A DNA stretch of 64,000 bases from positions 1 to 64,000 of the forward strand of contig CAVYPX010000009.1 in the NCBI GenBank assembly GCA_963770485.1, read 5' to 3'. The DNA comes from CAVVEC01 sp963770485. Lineage in GTDB: Bacteria > Acidobacteriota > Terriglobia > Terriglobales > Acidobacteriaceae. The translations under genes and the position numbers were made by a program. How positions within the stretch are numbered: position 1 is the first letter of the stretch; every line of letters begins with the position of its first letter. Positions 43,661 to 52,579 of this stretch are shown in pieces. Below the pieces are notes generated by a model, which made no database searches, was not told the origin of the DNA, and saw nothing but the letters and a program-made list of their open reading frames with translations.

Positions 43661-44527
43661 CTAGGTGGTCGGAACGCTCATCTGGCCGTGCATTTCGTTC
43701 GCCTCTCCACCGTGGCACTGACGGCAGAATTGTGCCGCGCTGTTGCCGCCGGTATTGGGGTTGTAGTATCCGCGGAGGAAGAACGCGGTCTGATAAGGCA
43801 GCTTGCTGCCGCCGTCTACCCAGATCAGTTCGCTGTGCTGATCGTGGCAGCTGGTGCAGGTCACCGTGGGGTTGCCGCCCACTACCGCCAGGCTGACCGC
43901 GAAGGTGTAGTTGGTGTTGGCAAACACGGAGGAACCGGGTCCATTCATCGAGACCTTCCCATTGGTAATGGTGCAGTCCCAGTTATACTGGCCGCCGCAA
44001 CCGAAGATCGCGTTCGGTCCCACCGGGTGATCGTTGGCGTAGTCGCCGGCGCCGCTTCCATCGTTGCCCAGGAAGGTTGGAGCCTTGCCGCCGAACACGG
44101 GTATCGATTCTACGGTTACACCCTTCATCATCCCGGGCTTCGCCAGGTTGCCGTCATGGCAGCTGAGGCAGAGCAGGACGACAACGGTTGGATCATGCGC
44201 GCCAAGCGCGTTTACGGCCGCCTGGTTCGCAGGAAGCGTTACCACGTAGCCCCCGGTATCACCGAAGCCAAGTACCTGACCGTACATTGGAGTCAGGTCC
44301 TCACCCCAGAGAGCGGTCTGGCCCGTCGAGGTATTGATCCCGTTTTGAGCGTTACCGGCTGGACCACTGTGCGGTGCGTGGCAGGCGATGCAACCACGTC
44401 CATACACAAGGTGGGCGCCGAGTATGTCTGTTGTGAGATTGGTCGTTGTGGGAACACCGTTCAGATCGGCCATGGCCAAACCGACGGCAGCCACCACGAA
44501 TAGAAGAATTAGCATTCCTTTTTTCAT
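43661..44527 (-). CDS. Tetraheme c-type cytochrome, OmcE-like
   Basis: 288 residues with a signal peptide (MLILLFVVAAVGLAMA). It has exactly four CXXCH motifs at 46-50 (CIACH), 120-124 (CLSCH), 224-228 (CTSCH) and 268-272 (CRQCH). Spare histidines H39, H53, H111, H167, H231 and H280 are enough for bis-His ligation of all four. The opening DILGAHLVYGRGCIACHAPH and ALWGEDLTPMYGQVLGFGD resemble, from memory, the OmcE family of tetraheme cytochromes that polymerise into extracellular filaments in Geobacter. The setting (NHL, PPIase, barrel, larger cytochromes) also fits. Filament formation is inference. Confidence 0.85.
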   Translation of the reverse strand: MKKGMLILLFVVAAVGLAMADLNGVPTTTNLTTDILGAHLVYGRGCIACHAPHSGPAGNAQNGINTSTGQTALWGEDLTPMYGQVLGFGDTGGYVVTLPANQAAVNALGAHDPTVVVLLCLSCHDGNLAKPGMMKGVTVESIPVFGGKAPTFLGNDGSGAGDYANDHPVGPNAIFGCGGQYNWDCTITNGKVSMNGPGSSVFANTNYTFAVSLAVVGGNPTVTCTSCHDQHSELIWVDGGSKLPYQTAFFLRGYYNPNTGGNSAAQFCRQCHGGEANEMHGQMSVPTT

Positions 44528-44657
44528 TGGTTGTGAAACCTCCAGTTTTTAACTGCGATACACCTCTTATTACTGCTTTACTGCTCGCTACCCGGAACCG
44601 GTCTACTCTCCGATCCGTCTTGGCCACCCTCGAGGGCGCAGCCAAACTTGGTCGCGG

Positions 44658-45938
44658 CTAATGCGCCGCAGAACTCTGTACCTGCCCTGGCGGTGCTGAA
44701 GCAGCCTGTGTTGGCGGCGCCTGCACCGGCTTGGCGTCGGCTTGTACCGATTGCGCTTGTCCCGTCCTCGCCTGTTCTGCCTCGGCATCCGTTATGTAGC
44801 GGAAGACCTGCACGCGGCCGGGAAACTGCTCACTGGTAATCACCCGATTGTTCTTGTCGATGGCGATGCCGAATGCATCCATGAATTCGCCGGGATAGTT
44901 GCCGTGCGTGCCGAAATAAATCAGCAAGTGTCCCTGGCGGTCGAAGACCTTAATCCGGTCCTGGGCCGCATCCACTACCCAGATGTGACCGTCGCCATCC
45001 ACCGCAATGCCCTTGGGCCGGTCAAACTGCCATGCCCCGTCGCCGCGTTTGCCGAATTCGCTGATGAAGTTCCCCTCGGCGTCGAAAATCTCGACCCGGG
45101 CGTTCAGCGTATCGGTGACGTAAACGTTGCCGTCGCGATCGAGGGCGATGTTGGTGGGCAGCGAGAATGTTCCGGGGTCTGCCAGCGTATGCTTCTTCCC
45201 GGAAACTCCGATCTTGCGCAGGAACTTGAAGGTGTCGGCGTCGAACACATCGACGACATCATTGCCCGTGTCGACCACATAGAGAAAACGATTCTCGGTA
45301 TCAATGGCCACGCCGCCGGGGTTGCCCAGAATGTTAGCGCCGAACGCCGCCTCTTCCTGGTGCTTCGGGTTGATCACCAGCACTTCGCGCAACTTGTCAT
45401 CGGTGACGAACAAGCGATCGTTGTCGTCAATGGCCAGGCCGTTGATCAGGCCAAAGCGCGCTTCCTTGCCGTTGCGGATCAACTGCACATCTTTGGTTTC
45501 CGGATTGAAGATGAAGATCGCTGCCACGCCCTGGTCGGCAGCGTAGATGTTTCCCTTGGAATCGACCGCGACACCGTAAGTGCGCAGCAGTTGATAAGGG
45601 ATCTTGCTCATATCAATCTGCTCGCTGGGCGGCTTGGTTCCAGCCAGGCGGTCCATCCATTTCTGCTTGGGCTTCTGCTTCTTCTTGTCAAACATGGACC
45701 AATCGATCTTTTGTCCGCTGTACATATCGAGAAATCGAATGCGCGTGATCGCCGGCGGGTTCGGCCACACGATCTTCCTGATGTCAAACTGCAGGCGCTG
45801 TTGGCCAGGATCGGGGGTAGCTGTGGCCGGCTGTTTCTTCTTGCCTGCGAACGCCCCGACCGGCAGCAATGTCAGCACAAGAACGGACATGGCGAACAGC
45901 TTGCACTCACGGCGCGAGATCGACGAATGCGCGAACAT
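44658..45938 (-). CDS. NHL-repeat beta-propeller, exported
   Basis: 426 residues from the ATG at 45938, chosen because GGAGG lies nine bases upstream; a GTG at 45953 is possible. A signal (FAMSVLVLTLLPVGAFAG) precedes six blades (YGVAVDSKGNIYAADQG, NGLAIDDNDRLFVTDD, PGGVAIDTENRFLYVVDTG, RPKGIAVDGDGHIWVVDAA) and a low-complexity Ala/Gln tail (about residue 390 on). It follows the 16-heme gene with one base between. It is the paralogue of the NHL protein at 39529. Confidence 0.85.
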   Translation of the reverse strand: MFAHSSISRRECKLFAMSVLVLTLLPVGAFAGKKKQPATATPDPGQQRLQFDIRKIVWPNPPAITRIRFLDMYSGQKIDWSMFDKKKQKPKQKWMDRLAGTKPPSEQIDMSKIPYQLLRTYGVAVDSKGNIYAADQGVAAIFIFNPETKDVQLIRNGKEARFGLINGLAIDDNDRLFVTDDKLREVLVINPKHQEEAAFGANILGNPGGVAIDTENRFLYVVDTGNDVVDVFDADTFKFLRKIGVSGKKHTLADPGTFSLPTNIALDRDGNVYVTDTLNARVEIFDAEGNFISEFGKRGDGAWQFDRPKGIAVDGDGHIWVVDAAQDRIKVFDRQGHLLIYFGTHGNYPGEFMDAFGIAIDKNNRVITSEQFPGRVQVFRYITDAEAEQARTGQAQSVQADAKPVQAPPTQAASAPPGQVQSSAAH

Positions 45939-45939
45939 C

Positions 45940-47502
45940 TTATTGCCCTCCACGTTTCACGGCCTTCAGATCCAGGGGGTTGTTGTGGCAACTCCGGCAG
46001 AAGTCCATATTGTCGGCTTGGTCTTTCACCAGCATGCCGGCGCTGTTGCCGGCATGCGGCTGGTGGCAACTGAGACACGTCAGGGGTATTGAGACTTTGC
46101 CAGGATTCCGAACGTCCATCACATCGGTGACTGGATGGCGATCGGTTGGGTGGCCGAGGCCGTACTTGATCGGAACAATCGGCGTCGTGCCAAAGTAGTT
46201 TTCCGGCAGCTTCACTTTGCCGTTGAAAATCGCGACCAGGTGTTCGCTTTCCAGCTTTGCCGGAGCCCGGTCTGGCCCGTGGCATTCCATGCAAAGGCCG
46301 TTGGTTGAACTCGTCCGCAGCAGGTGCAGGTTGTCGCCACCATGCGGTTCGTGGCAGGTCGAACATCCTTCGCTGAATGCGGGCTGGTGATGCACCTTTT
46401 TCTTGGTGAGATCAGCGATATCGCTGTGACAGTCCAGGCAGATGTTGACGGCATTCGTCTTGGGAAGCCCCGGTTGCCTGCTGGCGTGGGGGCTATGGCA
46501 ATCCGTGCAATCGCCCGCCGCACCGGGATGCTGAACCTTGGCGCTTTCAATCTGTTTGGCTTTATCGTCGTGGCAGGTCACGCACAGCGACTTAGCATCG
46601 GCCTGCGTCAACACCACTTTTCCGTCTTTGGCGGGCGCGTGGCAGACGTCGCACTGCTTGTCGGCGAACGGCGGATGCGTGAACTTCGCCATCAGCTTGG
46701 GAGCGGCGGATTGATGAGGATCGTGGCAGCTCAGGCAATCCGCTTTTTCAAAGGGCTGATTCTGGTGCGCCGCGGCGAGCTTTGCATCTTTGGGGTCGTG
46801 GCAATCGAGACAGAGCGCCGGAGTCGCCTTCGTCAGATGGAAATCGAATTCGACTTTCCCAACCTCGCCGGTCTTATGGGTAACGTGGCAGGTATCGCAG
46901 CCCATATCGAGCGCAGCGTGCCGGCTGCCCTTCTCGGGGACGTTGACCCCGATGTTGTGACAGCTGAGACAGAGGTTTTCTTTTTCCCCACCAGAAGTTG
47001 CCTTCAATAGTTGGTTCTTGTTGTCAGAACTGTGAGGATCGTGGCACTTGACGCAGTCGCGGACCGCCGGGCTATGAACCGTACCTTTTATATCGGCAGC
47101 TTTCTTATCCGCGTGGCAACTCACACACAGCGCAGTGGGGGTGGTGGTCGTCAACTTCACCCGCGTCACGTCTTTGCTGACCCGAATTTCGTGACAACTG
47201 GTGCAGCCCATCGCCATGGCGGAGTGGACTGCTTTGCCTTTTGTCTTGTCTTCGTGGCAAGCGATGCAAGTGGAGGAATCAGCCTTCGGGTCGAGCGGGA
47301 CCGGATGCGTGGCAGCGAAGGCGGTCCCAACTAGGGTGACCAGGACCGCCAGGTAACCGAGGATCCTGGTTACGGGCGCCGTTCTCGAATTTGATCCGCT
47401 CCATGCCACTTTTCGGACCACCTCAGTTAGTACTTTTGCACGCGCCTCACCGATACCCTGCAAACGGGGGATTTTGATCTCAGGAACTGTAAGTACTTGC
47501 AT
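45940..47502 (-). CDS. 16-heme c-type cytochrome
   Basis: The likely start is ATG at 47502, giving 520 residues; the frame stays open to 47670. A membrane/signal helix (ILGYLAVLVTLVGTAFAA) is followed by sixteen CXXCH motifs: CIACH, CTSCH, CVSCH, CVKCH, CLSCH, CDTCH, CLDCH, CLSCH, CDVCH, CVTCH, CTDCH, CLDCH, CSTCH, CMECH, CLSCH and CRSCH. They are spaced as in doubled-CXXCH/NapC-like multiheme proteins, and many are followed by PH or SPH. It is the first gene of the leftward cluster, downstream of the Crp-type box at 47733. It is likely the periplasmic or outer-surface electron carrier of the system. Confidence 0.9.
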   Translation of the reverse strand: MQVLTVPEIKIPRLQGIGEARAKVLTEVVRKVAWSGSNSRTAPVTRILGYLAVLVTLVGTAFAATHPVPLDPKADSSTCIACHEDKTKGKAVHSAMAMGCTSCHEIRVSKDVTRVKLTTTTPTALCVSCHADKKAADIKGTVHSPAVRDCVKCHDPHSSDNKNQLLKATSGGEKENLCLSCHNIGVNVPEKGSRHAALDMGCDTCHVTHKTGEVGKVEFDFHLTKATPALCLDCHDPKDAKLAAAHQNQPFEKADCLSCHDPHQSAAPKLMAKFTHPPFADKQCDVCHAPAKDGKVVLTQADAKSLCVTCHDDKAKQIESAKVQHPGAAGDCTDCHSPHASRQPGLPKTNAVNICLDCHSDIADLTKKKVHHQPAFSEGCSTCHEPHGGDNLHLLRTSSTNGLCMECHGPDRAPAKLESEHLVAIFNGKVKLPENYFGTTPIVPIKYGLGHPTDRHPVTDVMDVRNPGKVSIPLTCLSCHQPHAGNSAGMLVKDQADNMDFCRSCHNNPLDLKAVKRGGQ

Positions 47503-48011
47503 CAAGAGCGGCTTGCACCAGTCATCGGGGCATGGCCTGGAATCTCTCGGTTGTGGCGAATTTCCGCAATTGGGCCTTCTGCCACAGTGGGATTGGTGAA
47601 AACACGCAAGTAACTCCCTCCTTGGTGTTGCATTTCTCAACAGAGCCGGGCCTGGATTTCTGCGCGACATTGCCTTTACTGATATGGAACTCCTTTGCGG
47701 AGCTTAGCTCCATGAGCGACCTCACCCTCTGTTGTGATCTTCATCACATGGCGGCGGCACGAGAATGGGCTCCCAAACTGGCTCGCCGGCGCAGGATTTC
47801 ATCTGAGTCGGAGCATCCTCGCCCTATGGCGCTGCCCGCGAAGTTGCGCCAAAAGCCCGCTTACGTCACTGCCGCTGTGTGATATCGCCCAGAGCGCGAG
47901 GTCGGTGCTGGCTTGCCAATCAAAGCTATCGCGATGATTCTCAAGAGTTTCGCGAATCCTGCCTGTGATGGCGCGCAAAGTGCTTTCCTATGTCCCTGGA
48001 AAGGCAAAGAT
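47503..48011. promoter_or_regulatory. Divergent promoter region between the cytochrome cluster and resB
   Basis: About 500 bases between the start of the 16-heme gene and the chosen resB start. It contains the Crp-type palindrome at 47733-47748. Both flanking genes have open frames extending into this region, but those extensions lack protein features. No other gene was seen. Confidence 0.55.
47733..47748. promoter_or_regulatory. Crp/HcpR-type operator in the divergent cytochrome promoter
   Basis: TGTGATCTTCATCACA, a perfect TGTGA-N6-TCACA. It lies 231 bases before the 16-heme cytochrome start and 264 before resB, so it could control both directions. It is nearly identical to the box at 32602-32617, including the surrounding T-box-T. 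Family binding specificity (Crp, CooA, HcpR) is established. Which regulator acts here is unknown. Confidence 0.65.
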
Positions 48012-49460
48012 ATGACTGCATCTCATCTGTCAGCGTCCCGCAAAATCTGGCAGACCCTGAGCTCGATCAAAACGGGTGTCATTCTGCTGATCGTGGCGGT
48101 GATCGTCTCCGCCGCCGGCACCGTCATCCTGCAGCGTCCCGCGACCGACCCTGAGGAAATGCAGCGCGCGTATTCAGCGCAAATGCTGCGCCTGCTGGAC
48201 GGGTTGGGCTTGACCGACGTCTTTCATGCCTGGTGGTTCGTGCTGCTGTTGGTCCTGGTGAGTGCGAGCATCGTAGCCGCATCCATCCAGCGCTTCCCGA
48301 ACTCGTGGCGCTATTTCTCGCGTCCTTATAAGAGTCCCAACCAGACATTCCAAAAAGCGTTGGCCACACAGGCTGAGATTCCAATCAGGGATGAAGAAGC
48401 CGGCCTGGCAGCAGCCGAGCGCGTTTTTCAGCGGGCCGGGCTCAGTCCAGAGCGGATGGTGCGGGAAAATAGTTTCTCTTTATTCGGTGAGCGCAACCGA
48501 ATCTCGGAAATGGCGGTTTACATCGTTCACACCAGTCTGCTGCTCATTTTTCTGGGCGGGATCGTGGATGCCCTCTATGGATGGAGCGGCTTCGTGGCGC
48601 TTACCCGTGGAGAGTCCTCGAGCCAGGTGGCGCTGCGCAACGGCTCACAGCGCACGCTTCCTTTCGCCGTTCGCTGCGACGGCGCCGGCGAGGAGAGATA
48701 TGCCGACGGCACCCCAAAGCGCTGGTGGTCGAAGCTGACCGTGATCGAAGCCGGCCGCGAAATCGTACGCAAAGAGATCGTGGTCAACGATCCGCTGGTT
48801 TACAACGGCGTCCGTTTTTATCAGGCCAGCTATGGCAGCACCGGCAAGGTGGACAAGCTGATCCTCGCAGCCACTCCAGCAAACGGACAAGGCACAAGCA
48901 AGGAAATTGCATTGGGAACGGATGAGGACTTGCCACTCGATGCCGACACTTCAGTCCGCATTGCCGAGTTCATCCCGGATTACGTGGTGCGTGACGGCCA
49001 GGTTTACGCCCGCTCTGCGGAAGTGGAGAACCCTGCCGTTCACTTGGCGGTCGAGTCCAGGAAATCTGGCAAGCTGGTCAACGTGTGGCTGCCCCCGATC
49101 GAGGGTTTTGAGCAGAATGCGTCTTCTCCTTACAAGTTCGAAGCGCGCAACCTGCAGATGGCCTACTTCACCGGCCTGCAGGTTTCTCACGAGCCCGGAC
49201 AGTGGGCGGTTTGGACCGGAGTGATCCTGATGGGCCTGGGCCTGGTGATTGTTTTCTACCTGGTCCACATGCGCTTCTGGGCGGTTCCTGTTCGCAATGC
49301 GCGCGGCCGGCTGGTGCTTTGGGTGGGCGGGGCTGCCAACAAGAATAAGGATGTGTTCGAGCAACGTTTCCGGAAGCTGGTACAAGAAATCGAATCGGAG
49401 ATCAAGCTGCAATCGGAGGCATGCGCCCCGGCGCATGTTACTTCACTGGCCGGAAACTGA
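48012..49460 (+). CDS. resB: ResB-like cytochrome c biogenesis protein
   Basis: 482 residues from the ATG at 48012; the frame is open from 47913. Membrane helices lie near residues 15-37, 70-90 and 165-185, with one near the C-terminus (about 400-425, VILMGLGLVIVFYLVHMRFW). A large periplasmic domain lies between the third and last. KTGVILLIVAVIVSAAGTVI and LIFLGGIVDALYGWSGF are typical of ResB/Ccs1. With ResC/CcsA it forms the System II synthetase that moves heme and attaches it to apocytochromes. The partner follows directly, and the multiheme substrates are divergently encoded. Confidence 0.85.
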   Translation: MTASHLSASRKIWQTLSSIKTGVILLIVAVIVSAAGTVILQRPATDPEEMQRAYSAQMLRLLDGLGLTDVFHAWWFVLLLVLVSASIVAASIQRFPNSWRYFSRPYKSPNQTFQKALATQAEIPIRDEEAGLAAAERVFQRAGLSPERMVRENSFSLFGERNRISEMAVYIVHTSLLLIFLGGIVDALYGWSGFVALTRGESSSQVALRNGSQRTLPFAVRCDGAGEERYADGTPKRWWSKLTVIEAGREIVRKEIVVNDPLVYNGVRFYQASYGSTGKVDKLILAATPANGQGTSKEIALGTDEDLPLDADTSVRIAEFIPDYVVRDGQVYARSAEVENPAVHLAVESRKSGKLVNVWLPPIEGFEQNASSPYKFEARNLQMAYFTGLQVSHEPGQWAVWTGVILMGLGLVIVFYLVHMRFWAVPVRNARGRLVLWVGGAANKNKDVFEQRFRKLVQEIESEIKLQSEACAPAHVTSLAGN

Positions 49461-49481
49461 GTCCGGCATGGGAGGATAGTT

Positions 49482-50882
49482 ATGGCACGTGCACGAGCGG
49501 AACAGCAACCCGCGGCGACCGGTACCACCCTCGTAGTGATGGTCGGCCTGAGCGTTGCATTCCTGCTGTTCATGGCGTTCTTGAATGTGGTGAAGAGCGG
49601 CAGTCTGTTGAACGAGTCCAACCTGCTTTACGCCGCGCTGATTTTTTACTCGGGCGCGGGAACGCTTTACCTGGGCTTCGGCGTCACTGGAATTCCATCC
49701 TATGTGCGCTTCGCCTCGCTGGCGACGTGGGCCGGGCTGCTGGCCAACACCGGCGCGGTCGCTCATCGCTGGTACGAAGCGGGGCATCCGCCGTTCGCAA
49801 GCATTTATGAAATGCTGCTCAGCTTCGTGTGGACGCTCGCCGTGCTCACCCTGATCGCGGAGAAACGCTACGGCGTGAAAGTGATCGGCACTGTGACCAT
49901 GCCGGTGGCGATCGTGGGAGTGATATTGATGCAGTTGTTGCGCACCGAGGTTCATCCGCTCGTGCCCGCGCTGCAATCCACCTGGCTGCATGTGCACGTC
50001 ACGTTGGCCATGCTGGCGTATGCCGCTTGTGCCCTCAGCTTCGCTTTAGCCATGATGTTCCTAATCCAAGACAGGATGAAGACGGAGAGCTTCTTAGCTG
50101 CCACCAGCTTGTTCGGAATTGCAACTTACATGGGCGTTCTCACCCGCTTCGAGAAGTGGGGTGGCTTGAGCGTGGCGGCGTGGAATCCGGAAGAAAAGTC
50201 GGAAGTGTTTCTGGCCAAAGGGGTGCGCCTGTTTGTGGTGATTCCTGATCTCGGCTGGCTGATGCTGGTCGTGCTCGCAGCCGTGGCGGCGCCGTTGGTC
50301 TTGTATCTTGTCTGGCGTAAGACCGATGACGAAGGGTTCATCAACATGGCCAATCGGGCTGTGTTCGTGAGCATCCTGCTGCAGGTGTTGGCGCTGGTAT
50401 TCTTTCTCGTCCGCGCGCGGGACGGCCAGTATGGTTCGCTGGATGCTGACGGTTTGTTCCCGACCAGCCTGGCGGCCAGCCCGTTCATTCTCTCGGGCCT
50501 GGTGGGCGGGATCTTCGTATCGCTCCTCTACCTGCTGCTTCTGTGGCGGCGCGAAGATCTGGAACGCATGTTGCCCGCCGCCGATGAACTGGACCGAATT
50601 ACGTATCGCACCATTGCCATCGCCTTTCCCTTGCTCACCCTGATGATCGCGGCGGGCGCATACTGGGCGAATCGTACCTGGGGTTCGTACTGGAGCTGGG
50701 ATCCGAAAGAGACCTGGGCGGCGATCACCTGGCTGGTGTATGCCGGGTATCTCCACATGCGCGTCACCCGCGGATGGCGCGGCCGGCGGGCTGCCTACTT
50801 TGCCATTCTCGGCTTTGCGGTGGTGATGTTCACTTTCTTTGGTGTGACCTATCTGCTGCCTGGACTGCATGCTTATGCCTGA
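49482..50882 (+). CDS. ccsA: CcsA/ResC heme-handling cytochrome c synthetase subunit
   Basis: 466 residues with GGGAGGAT before the ATG. About eight to ten membrane helices. The tryptophan-rich WWD-type heme motif is clear (WGSYWSWDPKETWAAITW, about 405-422). The conserved flanking histidines are visible in HRWYEAGHPPFASIYE and WLHVHVTLAMLAY. It binds heme and presents it to CXXCH motifs on the periplasmic side, together with ResB. It lies 21 bases after resB and overlaps the kinase gene by 14 bases. Confidence 0.9.
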   Translation: MARARAEQQPAATGTTLVVMVGLSVAFLLFMAFLNVVKSGSLLNESNLLYAALIFYSGAGTLYLGFGVTGIPSYVRFASLATWAGLLANTGAVAHRWYEAGHPPFASIYEMLLSFVWTLAVLTLIAEKRYGVKVIGTVTMPVAIVGVILMQLLRTEVHPLVPALQSTWLHVHVTLAMLAYAACALSFALAMMFLIQDRMKTESFLAATSLFGIATYMGVLTRFEKWGGLSVAAWNPEEKSEVFLAKGVRLFVVIPDLGWLMLVVLAAVAAPLVLYLVWRKTDDEGFINMANRAVFVSILLQVLALVFFLVRARDGQYGSLDADGLFPTSLAASPFILSGLVGGIFVSLLYLLLLWRREDLERMLPAADELDRITYRTIAIAFPLLTLMIAAGAYWANRTWGSYWSWDPKETWAAITWLVYAGYLHMRVTRGWRGRRAAYFAILGFAVVMFTFFGVTYLLPGLHAYA

Positions 50883-52164
50883 CACACTAAAGGAAGGAAT
50901 CCATGCGAGACCACAGACGGGGGCGGCTGTGGCTATCGCTTCCGCCCGTCCCGATGGTTCTGATATCGATCGCATCGACCCAAAAAGCAACGACCAGAAG
51001 GCGACAGCCTTGCCAGCTTGTGACCCGGCGACCAAGGGGAAGATAATCAAAGCCGCAGTGCAGTCTGGCGCGGAGGACTCTGGCGTGTCGCAAGTGCGCA
51101 TCAACTGGCAGATCAAGGCAGTCCTGCCCATCGTCTTCGTGCTGCTGAATGGACTGCTCCTGTTCACGCTGGCGACGGTTTCATGGCAGGACCCGCAGCG
51201 CCACATCGTGCTGGTGGTTGCCGGAGCCGGTGCTGTTGCGATTTGCGCTGCGCTGCTGCTCGTTCTCACCTACGTCATTCAGAAGCCCATGATTGAGTTG
51301 CAGGAGAAAATTGCCCAGTTGGGCGAGGGCGACTTGAAAGTGTCGGTGGGCTTTGCCCGCCGCAACGACGAGATCGGAGATCTGGGGCGCAACTTTAATC
51401 GCATGGTCAGCCAACTGCGCGAGAGCCGTGACATGATTGAGCACCTGCATCGCACTCAGATGTCGCGCGCGGAACACCTCGCCACGTTGGGGGAGTTAGC
51501 TACGGGTCTGGCCCATGAGATCCGCAATCCGCTAGCCGGAATTGCCGGAGTGGTCGAGATCATCGGGCGCGACCTTCCCGCCACGAGCCCGGCGCGAGCT
51601 GTGGTGAAGGATGTCCGTTTAGAGATCGCGCAGATCAATCACATCCTGACCGACCTGTTGCAGACCGCCCGCCCGCATCCGCCCGAGATACGCCGCAGTG
51701 ATCTGAATACTACGGTGGAGCATGCGGTCATGCTGGCCCGCCAGCAGGCGCTTTCAAAGCCCATCGAGATCGTGCTGAAGAAAAACCCTGCATTGCCGGA
51801 GGTGGAGCACGATAGTGATCAGATCCACCAGGTTCTGCTCAACCTGCTGCTCAATTCCATCCAGGCGATTGAAGGACAAGGCCGGGTCACAGTGGAAATC
51901 GAGCCCCGTGGCGAGTCCGCAGCAATCATTGTCTCTGACACCGGGCGGGGCATTTCGCCCGAACATCTGCCCAACATCTTCCGGCCGTTCTACACGACGA
52001 AGGGCAACGGCACCGGATTAGGGTTGTCGCTGGCGCGGCGCATCGTGGAAGAGCACCATGGCCGCATCGACGTGACCAGTTCGGTCGGGCAAGGGACTAA
52101 GTTCGCCGTGCTCCTTCCGCTGCGGCGGCCGGTCGCCGAGACTGTCGCTGACGCCGATGAATGA
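50869..52164 (+). CDS. Membrane sensor histidine kinase (HAMP, HisKA, HATPase)
   Basis: 431 residues. It has a hydrophilic N-terminal region, two membrane helices (about 87-105 and 112-135) and no sizeable periplasmic sensor between them. A HAMP domain (LQEKIAQLGEGDLKVSVG), phospho-His helix (GELATGLAHEIRNPLAGIAG) and ATPase (HQVLLNLLLNSIQAIEGQ, DTGRGISPEHLPNIFRPFY, GNGTGLGLSLARRIVEEHHG) follow. It is translationally coupled to ccsA and to the small membrane protein that follows. No response regulator is adjacent. It may sense membrane or redox state for the cytochrome module. Confidence 0.85.
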   Translation: MLMPDTLKEGIHARPQTGAAVAIASARPDGSDIDRIDPKSNDQKATALPACDPATKGKIIKAAVQSGAEDSGVSQVRINWQIKAVLPIVFVLLNGLLLFTLATVSWQDPQRHIVLVVAGAGAVAICAALLLVLTYVIQKPMIELQEKIAQLGEGDLKVSVGFARRNDEIGDLGRNFNRMVSQLRESRDMIEHLHRTQMSRAEHLATLGELATGLAHEIRNPLAGIAGVVEIIGRDLPATSPARAVVKDVRLEIAQINHILTDLLQTARPHPPEIRRSDLNTTVEHAVMLARQQALSKPIEIVLKKNPALPEVEHDSDQIHQVLLNLLLNSIQAIEGQGRVTVEIEPRGESAAIIVSDTGRGISPEHLPNIFRPFYTTKGNGTGLGLSLARRIVEEHHGRIDVTSSVGQGTKFAVLLPLRRPVAETVADADE

Positions 52165-52579
52165 CTTTGCACTGATCACGACCCGGAAGCGAGCAGTCAT
52201 TGCTCTCGTTCATTCAATTGTGTTTCTGCTGATTGCGCTGCGGGGCTTCGCCACAACTCCGATCGGGAGTCCAATCTGGATGAGAGCTTCCCTTTCGCTG
52301 GCGTCCATTGTGATGTTTTGCGTGTTTCTGGTCGTTACCACGATTCTCCTGCAACTGGTTCGGATCTCGCGCTGCGTGCGGGAGAAACTCTACTTCGGTT
52401 TTTGTTCGGCCAGCGCCAGCCTTGGATTGATGCGTCTGCTGTTCGGCGATCCGCAAAGTGTAGGCCTGTACCTCAGAGTGACCATGTTGCTGTGCGCAGT
52501 AGCAACTGGAATTGCGATCCTGGGTGTGCATTCCGCCCGTTCCCTTGGCAACGCAGGATGTGACCACCTGGGCGGTTAG
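52157..52579 (+). CDS. Small four-helix membrane protein
   Basis: 140 residues. It overlaps the kinase gene by eight bases. Four hydrophobic stretches (IALVHSIVFLLIALRGFA, SLASIVMFCVFLVVTTILL, a shorter one near 85 and LRVTMLLCAVATGIAILG) suggest a compact integral membrane protein. No family was recognised. It is the last gene of the resB operon. Confidence 0.65.
   Translation: MNDFALITTRKRAVIALVHSIVFLLIALRGFATTPIGSPIWMRASLSLASIVMFCVFLVVTTILLQLVRISRCVREKLYFGFCSASASLGLMRLLFGDPQSVGLYLRVTMLLCAVATGIAILGVHSARSLGNAGCDHLGG

Noticed and set aside
44742..46073. 443-residue plus-strand ORF antisense to the NHL gene
   Set aside because: The NHL blades are clear on the minus strand; the plus frame has no signal, domain or ribosome site.
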